A stretch of 64,000 nucleotides of DNA from Nemania diffusa (Eukaryota > Ascomycota > Sordariomycetes > Xylariales > Xylariaceae): positions 1,240,001 through 1,304,000 of the forward strand of contig JBBPUQ010000011.1 in assembly GCA_038501195.1 (NCBI GenBank), in the 5' to 3' direction. The notes under the pieces are model-generated. The model worked only from the letters and a program-made list of their open reading frames with translations, did no database searches and was not told the DNA's origin. Within the stretch, counting starts at the first letter, position 1. Each line of letters begins with the position of its first letter. Made by a program: the position numbers and the translations under genes. This document shows positions 11,666-21,829 of this stretch, piece after piece.

Positions 11666-13467
11666 TCACCTTCTCGACTTCCTGCTCGATTTGTGCATCT
11701 TGTCATCCCAACATTTGTTGACTGCGTCCTGAACCCTGTTAAAATGGGAGTAAGGGATACGGCCGATGAAGAAGACTTTAACATTGTGTTCGATCGTGAC
11801 AAGCTTCGAATAGTTTACCCGAGACTCTTTCGCGAGTGTCTCTCCTTCAGCATACATCTCAAGGGGCACTGGAGCGAAGCCGAGTTCGGGTTCATCTCTG
11901 AGGAGCCTGGGTTTCTGGCCAACGGCAAAAATAATGCCGTGCTTGTTAGGCTTGACACCTCTCTTGCCGCATCCTCTTCGATCATAAGTCAAGATAGGCC
12001 TACGTCATTATCAGCAAAATATTAGCGAATCGGGTAGGATCCAAGCTTACACGCAGGTACTATGATGACTCTCATCTGTGCCAATTATAATAAACCTACG
12101 GTAACCTACATAGAATTGGCCAGCCGAATCGTTTACAGCCCTGATATCAGAAATCGAGGCGGGCGCCGTGGTGCCCCCAGGAACCTGCCCGGCAGGCTCA
12201 GACCATAAGATCTTGAAAATCTATACCTAACGCCATTAGAAATATAATATAACTCTGAGTCTAGCGTAGTCTAGAGCACTGACCTCGCCCGGTTGGAACT
12301 TATAAGAATTTTCTACAACAAATCCTACTATCTTCAGTACGGTCGTCGTTTCAGCGTTTCAGGAAGCCCAACTCACTGTGGTCAACCGGCTCTACATTCC
12401 CCGGGGTGCCGCGAATTATGGATGTATCTATGAAATCTGGTCGCGTCGGGGTAGGTGTTGTTTGGCGCTCCGGGGGGTCGATCGAGTCTGCGAAAAATTA
12501 GGGCTCAACACATGTAGGCGGGTGTGCAATACAGCTTACTAAGGTCGTAAGTTGCATTATAGATAGACCCGGAATCATAAGGATCTCCAGAATTTGATGG
12601 ACCGCCGATGTCGCCGTTCCCAAGTAGTTCCTCGCGACTCGACTTCAAAGCTTGTTCGAGCTCTTCATCGGCGTTTCCGTGGCTCAACTGAGAATAATAG
12701 GATTTGCTAGTGTCTTCTAGATTATTTCTTAAAAATGACGCTGTAGGAGTCCTTCCTCTATCATCCTGTCCAACGACCAGGCTTGGTTCTATCCATGTTA
12801 GTCCTCGACCTTGTTATTGGATTCTAACAACTAACGTTGGGCGTAGTCGTATTGACTGTATGTGCTTGTTGTCGGAGGTATGGGCCCAAGTCGGCCGAGT
12901 CCTCCATCATAATCGATATGGGTGGGGGTTGCTATGCCTTTACCCTTATCCCCATATGAGTGCGAATAGCTAAGATGGTCGTTATAGGATGTATCGTGCG
13001 TATACTGTGGGGATTCAGGAATGTCAAGGGCTATTAGGCATAGCCGTGGGTTAGCATCTATCACTCGAGTGCCTAGGCTAAGAAGAGGACCTCGTACTTG
13101 AATTGTGCACTGACGAGCTGTTCTGGTTTGGATACACGACACCTTGGTCATGATAGCTCGATGTGTTGACGTCAAGGCCTCCAATGCCAGCTGTTAGTTG
13201 ATCGATTGAAGCCTCGGTGCGAGGGATATGCTGATGGACATTCCCAGTGGTCGTGCTGTCGTCCCACGCGTAGTCAACATTGCCTTTCAGTCCAAGGTTA
13301 GTGAGCGTCAATGGAAATCCTATGAAATTACCAGACGCTGGGAACACACCTTGCCGATCGAATCGCTCCGCATAATATCTGCCTGCGTTTGGGTCCCATT
13401 TCCATTCACTCCATGCGCCCCACGATTGGGCATGGGAATATTTTGCTGGGTGCTTTTTTCCATGCAT
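11666..13467 (-). CDS. DUF6590 domain protein, eight exons, 468 residues
   Basis: Hand-spliced model with exons 13467-13350, 13283-13098, 13030-12836, 12788-12540, 12487-12377, 12327-12284, 12220-12051 and 11999-11666; all junctions are GT-AG and in frame. Introns are 66, 67, 47, 52, 49, 63 and 51 nt, several with CTAAC branch points. The N-terminus carries a WSEWKWDP...RYY motif (about residues 19-32) common in this fungal family, followed by a Ser/Tyr/Gly-rich disordered middle. The DUF6590 domain fills about residues 294-450: FQPGEIFKILWSEPAG, then RRFIIIGT, STCVPILTY, RGVKPNKHGIIF, ESRVNYSKLVTIEHNVKVF and FIGRI. The biochemical role of DUF6590 is unknown to me. Exon 1 might be preceded by another exon; the ATG at 13467 is the first usable in-frame start. 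Intron 1 is 66 nt without an in-frame stop, so its retention would also give an open protein. Confidence 0.86.
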
Positions 13468-15095
13468 TGTACCATCTTGTAGCCCTGCCCCTTGATTGGA
13501 ATAGGAAACGGCACGAGAATTGCGCAGACCGTAGCAAGAGTAGCATCGACTCCACGAATTCGTGGCCGACCAGCCGATGCCGCGCCTTCGCCTTAAATGT
13601 GCAATGCGGCTCTTCAGCTGCAGGCTCTCCCGACTTCGGGTTACTCCCGGGCAAGTAATACTACTAATTGTATCTACCCAGTCAACGAGGACGTAGGGTC
13701 ACCGAGAACTCGGCAAATCAGAGACGCACTTCTGAGCCTTATAGTTGTGGCCAGAGAAAAGACGATTGGCGTCCGAGAGTTCGCGGTAAAATAGTCAGGC
13801 AGGCGCCTCTAGATAATCACTTCAGTATGTATGTAAGTATGTAGGTTTGTATGCATGTAGGTATGTGAGAATAAGATTCGACCGTCGCAGGGATCAGCTT
13901 CCGCAGAAGTCTCAAAAGGGCAAGTCGTCGAAGACACCCCGCTTGCAGCTACACTACCTAGGTAGATAGTTCTTCATTCAGCAGCGTAGCCTACCTGCGT
14001 CCTGTAGTTGCTTGCATATTGGATGGTCCCCTCTCTGCCTAGAAATAAAATAATGGGACAATAAAAGGGCTGACCAGCTGCGATGGCGTTCTACTGTAAG
14101 CCCCCCTTATGACGCCACAATACGAATGGAGAAAATATTGAGATTTCCTTTTGATTCTCTGTGTGTTTTTTTTTTTTTGGTTTTAGTCTTATACGAATCG
14201 AACCCAGAGCATGAAGCTGGGATCTGGAATTTCCAAATGAGGCATAGCAACAACGCAACCACAACCCCTGCGGATCCATGGATGAGCGGACAAGGATCTT
14301 GTGCAAGCCGACGACGAGGACAAGGGTAACTAGCGGAGGTTACCCACGCAAGTATACTATACCGTCAGTACAACATACCGATACCCTACCTACCTACAGA
14401 ATACCTTAGGTATATCGCCTACTTCGCGTCTATTGACGGCCAGCCATAGTATATGTCGTGTACCGGGGGGTTGAATACAATGGCGCCAGTCTCATCTGTA
14501 GCTGCCTCTGTGAGGTAGCAGAGGTAGCCAATACAGAGTGCACTCATATGGGTCAGCAAGTAGCGGAAGGCGGACCATTGTACCACAACTTCACCCTTGG
14601 CACCATATCGCACCCGGGGGGTGTGGAGCAAGCATGTGGTGATAGATCAGCAGCAAAGGTGCTTTGCAGTGCTTCTCTAACAGATGAGGCTCTGCCACAA
14701 GTATTCGACTATCCAGGTCATGTAGTGTACATACACATCGCCGGTGCGTCGGGGTGCTGGCGTGTTTGGAGGCATGTCCACGTAGTATCTAGTGCTGACT
14801 AGGCGGTGGCTGCCCATGAAATCGAGACAGGTCTGATGCGAGGTGGCGGCGGCCAGAGCTAGGACAGGTAGGCCCGAGTCGCGAATGAGGCATGACAATT
14901 AGGGTGAGGGTGATTGGCGACGGGGACATGGAAATGGAAGTTGGGATCTGATGATGGAAAAGCGAACATAAATGGTAAATGGAGCAACGGAGAACCGTTC
15001 GTTACGTTATAACCTAAAGACCTTCCTTCAGGCTGTCGTCATACTGAGAAAATTAGAGGGTACCTAGCCACCTCAGAGTACCTACCTAAGCCCTT
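13468..15095. other. Gene-free stretch with simple repeats
   Basis: No supportable gene. It holds the presumed promoter of the minus-strand DUF6590 gene, a GTAT/ATGT microsatellite at about 13827-13867, a run of 13 T at 14166-14178, and CCTACCTA words near 14386-14396 and 15070-15100. Open frames at 14419-14898 overlap on both strands and resemble nothing. Confidence 0.55.
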
Positions 15096-15103
15096 ACCTA
15101 ACT

Positions 15104-15613
15104 CAGGGTTGGAAATTAGTTAGTTTAGTTTAGTATAAGGCCATACTAATACTAACTAATTCTATCCTGTACTAATACTGACTAACTAATTTTATCCTAT
15201 ACTAATACTAACTATACTAAGTTAGTATTAGTATACTAATACTAATACTAAATACTAAAAATAGTGGAGTTTACAAGGGGGTGCAAGGGGGTTGCAGGGG
15301 GGTTGCAGGGAAGTGCCGAGGGGGGTAAATTATTTTAGCAAAGCGACAAAAAATCGGCCACCCCCGCTGACCATATTAGGTTAGTGCGGCTATGTTATTT
15401 ACTTAAATAGGTTTAGCGTGGATTTTTTCCGAAAATATTTTTTAGTATTAGTATATTAGTATACTAGCATACTAAACTAAACTTACTAATTTTTTTTTAT
15501 ACTAAACTAAACTAAACTAAATTTTTTTTCGCTGTACTAATACTAACTATACTAGCTTAGTATTAGTATACTAATACTAATACTAAATACTAAAGAACTA
15601 ATTTCCAACCCTG
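15104..15613. mobile_element. Non-autonomous hAT-type element (MITE), 510 bp
   Basis: Perfect 18-bp terminal inverted repeats, CAGGGTTGGAAATTAGTT at 15104-15121 and its reverse complement at 15596-15613. They are flanked by a perfect 8-bp direct duplication, ACCTAACT, at 15096-15103 and 15614-15621. Ends starting with CAG plus an 8-bp target duplication are the classical hallmark of the hAT superfamily. There is no transposase frame, so the element is non-autonomous. The interior is dominated by TACTAATACTAA units and their inverse, and contains a 60-bp direct repeat. The intact duplication and perfect ends suggest a fairly recent insertion. It lies about 470 bp upstream of the SER1 start codon. 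Confidence 0.92.
15200..15594. repeat. 60-bp direct repeat pair inside the MITE
   Basis: Two near-identical 60-bp blocks lie at 15200-15259 and 15535-15594 and differ at about two positions. Each is a CTAATACTAA-rich array joined to its inverse (TTAGTATTAG), so each could fold back on itself. Between them are short G-rich repeats (AGGGGGTTGCA type near 15280-15310) and AT-rich DNA. Confidence 0.85.
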
Positions 15614-15621
15614 ACCTAACT

Positions 15622-16080
15622 ACATCCAACGTGCCCACGTTCGGTGGGTAGGTTGTTACCTATCGTAAGCATACGCCCCAGGTAGGTTTTACCGTCCTGG
15701 ATTGCTAAGTTCTATGTACCTAGGTATGTAAGAGGGAGCTTTACCCAAGCAGTTGCCGCTTTTAGCCCTAGACCAGGCCCGTTTTTGCACAAGGCCACAT
15801 GCATAAAATCGCACAACTTTAATCCATAAAACTACCATTAATAACAGTAAATACACGGTGCAAAGTAAAAAGTGGCCGTCTTGTTCAAACTGGATTCCCC
15901 ACGCATACAAGCCTAGCGCTACACGTGCTCTGGGCCCCAGCTACCCCATTTGGCAAGCCCCGCCCGCCTCCGACAATGCCTCCGACAGCGTCTTAGTCTT
16001 AGTCAAATCAGAAAGAATTTCAAGCCTTTATTCTTCACAGCTTCAACGACACATTCAAGTCTAGCTCCTACAGAGGCACC
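15622..16080 (+). promoter_or_regulatory. Presumed SER1 promoter and leader
   Basis: This stretch between the MITE's right target duplication and the SER1 start codon holds no gene. It contains CCTAGGTA words near 15680-15725 and a pyrimidine/adenine mixed leader close to the ATG. No specific regulator site can be assigned by eye. Confidence 0.45.
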
Positions 16081-17893
16081 ATGCCTTCTAGATCCGATAT
16101 CACCTATTTCGGCGCAGGCCCAGCTCTTCTGCCTACTGATATCCTCGAGGAAGCTGCTAAGGCTCTCCTGAATTATAACGAAACTGGCCTAGGCAGTATG
16201 GCTTTCCCAGAGGCCCTCACTTCCCCTTCCAGCATATTTCAAGAGCCACCTTAAAATCGTCTTCCGTCAGTTATCTTGAATAACGAATACTAACCTCTGA
16301 TTTCTATGCATAGTCGCTGAGCATTCTCACCGCTCGCAGCTGGCAGCTGATATCATAAATCAAGCTAAAGCTGATCTAGCTTCCTGTCTTGATATCCCAG
16401 ATGACTATGAGATCCTTTTCATGCAAGGCGGTGGCACGGTGTGTAACTTTATTTATCTCAAATAACTAATACTGACCTCTGATTGACAGGGACAATTCTC
16501 TGCTGCAGCATATAACTTTGTTGGCTCCTGGGTTGCCCGCAAGTACAAAGAGATCTTTGGGGATATTAAGGGCGATCCTACCGACCACCCTGAATTGATT
16601 CAACAACTCAAGCAAGTCGTGGATAATGAACTTAAGATCGATTACCTTATTACAGGTGGCTGTATGATAAATAAGTTTTATTATTTCTTGTATTCTTCTA
16701 GAGCCATGAAGTAGTGGCTGTATTAAAATTAGCACGCTAACCTCCTCTTCCTCGCCAGGGTCACAGAAAGCATCAGTTGAAGGCGAGCGGCTCTTGGGCT
16801 CACAACATATCAACATGTGAGTAAAACAACACGTTCTTTCATCACTCTAGGACAAAAGGGCACCGTCGAGAACTGATGTGAAAAATTTGGTACACTGACT
16901 TGTTTCTCCTCACAAGTGCGGTAGATGCCCGGAAGACGAATGGTGGCAAGTTCGGAGTAATCCCGGATGAGAGCACCTGGAAGCTATCCGAAGATGCTGC
17001 TCTTGTTTATTTCTGTGACAACGAGACGGTCGATGGGGTTGAATTTCCTGCATTTCCCAAGTCTCTTGAGCCGAGGCCTGATGGAAAGGGCCCAATCGTT
17101 GTAGCTGATATGAGTTCGAATATCCTCACAAGAAAGATCCCAGTGAGAAACTTCTCGGCTATTTTCTTTGGCGCCCAAAAGAACCTTGGAATGACTGGTA
17201 TCACCGTTGTGGTCATAAAGAAGAGCTTCCTGCCACCTACAATATCTCAGCCTTCTGCGGCCTTGATGAGATACCTGGGTTTACCTATACCGCCTATCAT
17301 TTTCCAGTATGAGACTATTGCCAAGAACAACAGCCTTTATAATACATTGAGTATTTTTGAGTAAGTTATAGTCAAGTTGATATTCTTTATTAAAAGCAAT
17401 GCTAATTACATTCATAGTGTATACGTTGCAGGCCAGGTTCTCAAGAAGCTGTTACGGACCTACCCCAACCAGGTTGAGGGACAACAAGCTGTAACCGAGA
17501 AGAAGGCTAGGCTCATTTATGATGCTATTGAGGCCTTTCCCGAGATCTACAGGATCATCCCTGATAAAGCAGTACGGTCGCGTATGAATATTTGCTTTAG
17601 GGTATCGAAAGGTAGTGATATTGATGCCGCTGAGAAAGCCTTTCTAGCAGAGGGTACTGCCCAAGGATTAACTGGGCTAAAGGGGCATCGTTCGCTAGGT
17701 GGTATGTGACTCCTAGACGGTTTTATAAACCCTATGGTTATCCTTATTTCTGTCTCGCAACCCATTTTATCCTAGACGAGTGATATTAACTTCTGAGTGT
17801 CGTATAGGAATCCGAGCAAGCAACTACAATTCGGTTCCCCTTGAAGGTTCAGAGAACCTTGCCAAATTTATCCGGACTTTTGCAACGTCATAA
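16081..17893 (+). CDS. SER1: Phosphoserine aminotransferase (seven exons, 427 residues)
   Basis: PLP-dependent enzyme that converts 3-phosphohydroxypyruvate and glutamate to phosphoserine and 2-oxoglutarate, the second step of serine synthesis from glycolysis. Hand-spliced exons: 16081-16195, 16314-16438, 16490-16661, 16759-16816, 16917-17360, 17418-17701, 17808-17893; six GT-AG introns, all frames consistent. The protein starts MPSRSDITYFGAGPALLP and shows AEHSHRS, FMQGGGTGQFSA, YLITGGWSQKAS, VVADMSSNIL, the PLP-lysine motif FFGAQKNLG (Lys at about residue 245), ETIAKNNSLYNTLS, RMNICFRV and GLKGHRSLGGIRASNYNSVP. The length suits the fungal family. Introns 1 and 2 share a closely similar segment near their 3' ends. 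All hallmark motifs are intact, so the gene looks functional. It probably acts in the cytosol. Confidence 0.96.
16271..16484 (+). repeat. Related segments in SER1 introns 1 and 2
   Basis: About 31 nt of intron 1 (from 16271) and of intron 2 (from 16453) match except at about four positions. They cover the branch-point region (AATACTAACCTCTGATT versus AATACTGACCTCTGATT). The two introns are otherwise different in length (118 and 51 nt). This is seen directly; a shared origin is inference. Confidence 0.75.
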
Positions 17894-19897
17894 AAGTTCA
17901 GAGTGGATTTCAGACGTAGTGCCTGCGAATATAGCAAGAATATTTCCTTGCGACTTGCCGTACCTCCAGCAACCACTAACGTTAGACGGATCGAATTCAG
18001 GGGTCAGGCGATCGACGATTGTTCAGTCATCACCTATGAAATCCTATTACCTCTGCGAACAGAATATACTACAGTATATCGTAGTAGATGTTGGAGGGGG
18101 TGACACCAACGCGCGCGCACACACACACAGAAGGCTTTATACGGTTCTAAAGCACCTCGGCACCAATTCAACCAAAATGTCGGTAGCTATAAACGGGATG
18201 GACATAGGGCGGCGGATTGTATATCTATAGGGTATTCACCATACGATAAAGGTGTACAAAAGTGCGTATTAATATTGAAGGCAGCTATGGAATGAGCCTC
18301 AAAGAATATATTACGTCTTTACTTAGCTAGCAAGACCAAGTTGGCCAAGAAAATTTGACCGTATCGAGAGACATGAGCTTTTCCTTTGACCCCTTTCAAT
18401 GTCCTGTTGTGGCCAGTACGAGCTACGAGAGCTATAGTCTAGATAGTGTTGAACTACTATACGGAAAGGCTCTCCCAACCCAGGAGGCTTCCCAGGTGTG
18501 CGAAGAAGGATGCCGAATTCTAATTATATATAATATAGACATAATAGCTCACGTGACCTTCTTCCTTGATGACCATCCGACTAAGTTGTAGCCGTTGTGG
18601 CCGACATCGGGGTGGGCACGGTAGTGACTGGTACTGAAAATTGAGCTTTTCAAAATGTAGAAATTGTTAAAACATGGTTATGGAGTTAGAGACCAATGAC
18701 TACGTTACCGATCGTCACCCAATGCCTTGTAAATACAGCTCCCTCAGTTCAACTAATCCTACCTTTTTACAGGAAAGGGGATATTGTTAGCCTTTGGCCA
18801 ACTAGACCATTCCTTGATAAATCTGTCTTCATGGTTCGACCATAACGATGCGTTCCTTGCGCTGGAAGGCTTGCTACAATTACGAAAGTATTTGTATTTA
18901 GCATTTACCAATGTTTTTTATAAAGGGAAAAATATATTTGCGGTCTCTTGTTAGTTGGCACCTTTGGATCAAAGAGATCTTAACGGTACCTGGTATCAAG
19001 ATACCGTTTAGCGGACAGTTTGTATGTGCATAAATTATACATAAAAGATATCCTCAGTGAGTCAGTCACTTGCATTAGTGACACTGCTCAGAGTTGAGTT
19101 GAACCTGGGCAAAAGCGGCGGATACGCTAAGCTTAATTTGTCACGTCCCTCAAACATGCCTTAACGTACGTTCATATATGTTAAAACCTGCCTAGGTATC
19201 TACACCTTCCCAGGAAATACATATATTAAGAGCTATAATAGGTAGGTACTCGTAGGCGTGCCTACTTACATAAGTACATAGGCATAACCGTCCACCCTCC
19301 CTAGACCCATCGCCTGTGCGACTCTCCGATCTTCTTGATCTTTGTCACCCTGCATCTACTTACATACAACCTACTCAATCCCATCCCCACAGCACCTGTC
19401 AACACGATCCACCCCTCTGGTATTCACACGCTAGCAGGTACAGAGCGCAGGGTACAGAATACAGGTACTCACTCTCGCTTTACCTAGCCTGTCTACTTAG
19501 GCAGTCTATACCATCTGTAGTCTGGTATCCGTCGCCCATCGCCAGCCTAGGAACGGGCCGAGGGCCCCATTAGTCTGCACTACCTACCTAGGTACCTACT
19601 TAACACCGCCTATACGTAAACTGCACACTGCCTACACTACCTACACTACAGTGTATGTAGGTCCTACGCCGCCACTACTAACTCCAATAACTGTGTCATA
19701 CTCATCAATCTTAGCCGCAGAAACACAAAGCAGAGAGTCAATAAAAAAATATTCAAAATGTATATTGCTTTCCAGCTCTGAGTATGCGAGCATGTTCCTC
19801 ATGCTATTGCGCGCTGCTCATTGTTGATAGCCTTCAAGATGAACCATCATGCGCATCCAGCGAGAGTCCAGCCGTGCCTATCTACTCTTAGACGGTC
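17894..19897. other. Gene-free stretch between SER1 and the coiled-coil gene
   Basis: No supportable gene. It holds the presumed SER1 3' UTR, a GCGCACACAC run at about 18108-18130, a small inverted repeat around 18983-19008 (ACGGTA...TACCGT), and CCTACCTAGGTACCTACTTA at 19581-19600 among several similar words. The last few hundred bases are the probable promoter and leader of the gene at 19898. Confidence 0.55.
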
Positions 19898-21829
19898 ATG
19901 GCTCTCAACGTGACCTTCTCTGCCACCTCGGTTGATGATTCCAGGCTCGACGATGACTCGGCCGATTCTAATGGTTCCCCTTTCACATCCGACGATGAAG
20001 ATGAGCATATCGGCTATTCCTCGCGTCCCCGGCTCCCTCTGGTCCTTTCCAGCAGTTCCATATCGAAGAGCCTACCTTCGAGGCTCGCTGGGGGCATCGT
20101 GTCGCGGGGGCCCGGACCATACCGCCACCAGTCAGTGCAGCCGCAGCCAACATACCACTACTACCAACGCGCATCAAGCCATCCACCGCGACTTCCACCA
20201 CCGCCGCCACCACCGCTACATCCTCCCCCTCCTCTCATCCGCCCAATATCGAGCACCTCGCCTCACTCGTTAGATAGCCACAATAGATGGCACAGTAGCT
20301 CAGCAGGGCCTCAGTACAGTGGCGACGATACAAGTTACGACAAGGGCCATGAGAGTTACTCGAACTCGTCGCAGGAAGGCGATGGCCCAAAAGTCGAGCC
20401 AAGAGGGGAAGTAAATTCTGTTGGGCGCCTAACCGAGCACTATGTCGAAGTGCAAACCCGGCGATCACGGTTATCCGCGAATTTCAAAAGGGCAGAGGCC
20501 CAGCGAGCCCGTGCTCGCAAACTGCGACAAAATAAGGATGAAGCTACTGGGGAATTTATGGCTGCTGCTGAGGCACTATTTCCCGATAGTGTACAGCTAC
20601 ATCAGCTACGTCAATTATTTACGACTATGTGCAGTACTCATAGCGAATACCAGGAAGCCCAGCAATGCCTCGAAGAGAGTATGGATGAGTACCATCATGG
20701 CCAAAAGGATCTAGAATCACGGGAAGGGGTATTCTACAAGACTGCCATGGAAGCGTTGGGGGTGACACTCTCCGACATCGACAACGACCGAGACAGCCAT
20801 TCCAATAAAAGTGAAGATTCGGCATTGCGTGGGATTACAGGTGATCGTCCCGAGACTTTTCATCCGCTTTACGACAAGCTTCGTAAGGCCTTTGGGGAAT
20901 TGCAACTTGCGAGAGAGCTATTGGTAAATACACAGATGAAGCGAAAAGCACTTCATGCCCGAAAAACCCAGCCTGTGGAGGACGACAGCCTTGCCTTGAT
21001 CGAGACTTACGGAGACGCCGGGAGGAAGAAGGCTCACGAATTGAGAGCGACAGCTCTTATGACAGAGGACGATATCGAACAGCTACAACGATATGATGAG
21101 CTAGAGCAAGACGCAAAACAAGACATCGAAATCTATACGGAAAGGGTTAAAATATTAAAGCATGAGTGCACAGAAACTGGCGTGTTGCCCTTATCCTCCA
21201 ATTTTCAGCAGGAAGGCTTTGAAGCGGACTTGTTCTACCAAGATGAGATACGCCTCGTACCCAGTGAATTCAATAGCAATGACGACTCTGCGACCTTGGC
21301 CCATCCCGTCTTCCCCGCCCTCCTCTCTAATCCAACACACTTACTCCATGACTTCCCACAAACCGCAATGCAATCTCTACAAATGGCTCTTAAGCTTCCG
21401 CATCACGCACCCGTGAGGGCAAAGCAAATCAAGGAAGCTGCACGCGAAGTGAACATGCAAAGTGTTCTATCTGATATTGAGTCGGAGGATAAAAGTGAAT
21501 ATATTAACCGCTGGCTACTGCACAAGCTCCACCATTCGGCCATGGAAGCCGAGCAGCTTTGGACAACGTCCCGATCTAGATTAAAGATCTTGGATATGGA
21601 CCGCTGGCAACAGCACGTGCTTTACTTCTGGTTGCGCGACAAGCCTGTTGAGATGGACATCAATGCCGGATCAGTAGGTTTCGGAGATAACGACACCAAC
21701 AAGGTATCAAAATTAGGCGGCTCTTTCGTGGAATCTAAGACGCTTTCTCACTCGGTCGCTGGGTCGTCAAACGGTCTCGGGAACCAAGATTTAAACGACT
21801 CGGAGCTACAAAAAGCTATACCAACATAG
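19898..21829 (+). CDS. Conserved fungal protein with coiled-coil segments, function unknown
   Basis: Single-exon frame of 643 residues. The first ~170 residues are Ser/Pro/Asp-rich and disordered, with a proline run at about 94-115. From about residue 180 the sequence becomes charged and helical (LTEHYVEVQTRRSRLSANFK, then EAQRARARKLRQNKDEATGE), with heptad-like spacing to about 290 and again around 340-420, so coiled coils are likely. A C-terminal helical part near 500-600 carries SEYINRWLLHKLHHSAMEAE and LKILDMDRWQQHVLYFWLRD. These Trp/Leu-rich helices look like a pattern I associate with uncharacterised filamentous-fungal proteins, which supports a real gene. No signal peptide, membrane helix or catalytic motif is visible. 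An AATAAA-like signal lies about 70 bases after the stop (near 21900). Function is not known to me. Confidence 0.85.
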   Translation: MALNVTFSATSVDDSRLDDDSADSNGSPFTSDDEDEHIGYSSRPRLPLVLSSSSISKSLPSRLAGGIVSRGPGPYRHQSVQPQPTYHYYQRASSHPPRLPPPPPPPLHPPPPLIRPISSTSPHSLDSHNRWHSSSAGPQYSGDDTSYDKGHESYSNSSQEGDGPKVEPRGEVNSVGRLTEHYVEVQTRRSRLSANFKRAEAQRARARKLRQNKDEATGEFMAAAEALFPDSVQLHQLRQLFTTMCSTHSEYQEAQQCLEESMDEYHHGQKDLESREGVFYKTAMEALGVTLSDIDNDRDSHSNKSEDSALRGITGDRPETFHPLYDKLRKAFGELQLARELLVNTQMKRKALHARKTQPVEDDSLALIETYGDAGRKKAHELRATALMTEDDIEQLQRYDELEQDAKQDIEIYTERVKILKHECTETGVLPLSSNFQQEGFEADLFYQDEIRLVPSEFNSNDDSATLAHPVFPALLSNPTHLLHDFPQTAMQSLQMALKLPHHAPVRAKQIKEAAREVNMQSVLSDIESEDKSEYINRWLLHKLHHSAMEAEQLWTTSRSRLKILDMDRWQQHVLYFWLRDKPVEMDINAGSVGFGDNDTNKVSKLGGSFVESKTLSHSVAGSSNGLGNQDLNDSELQKAIPT

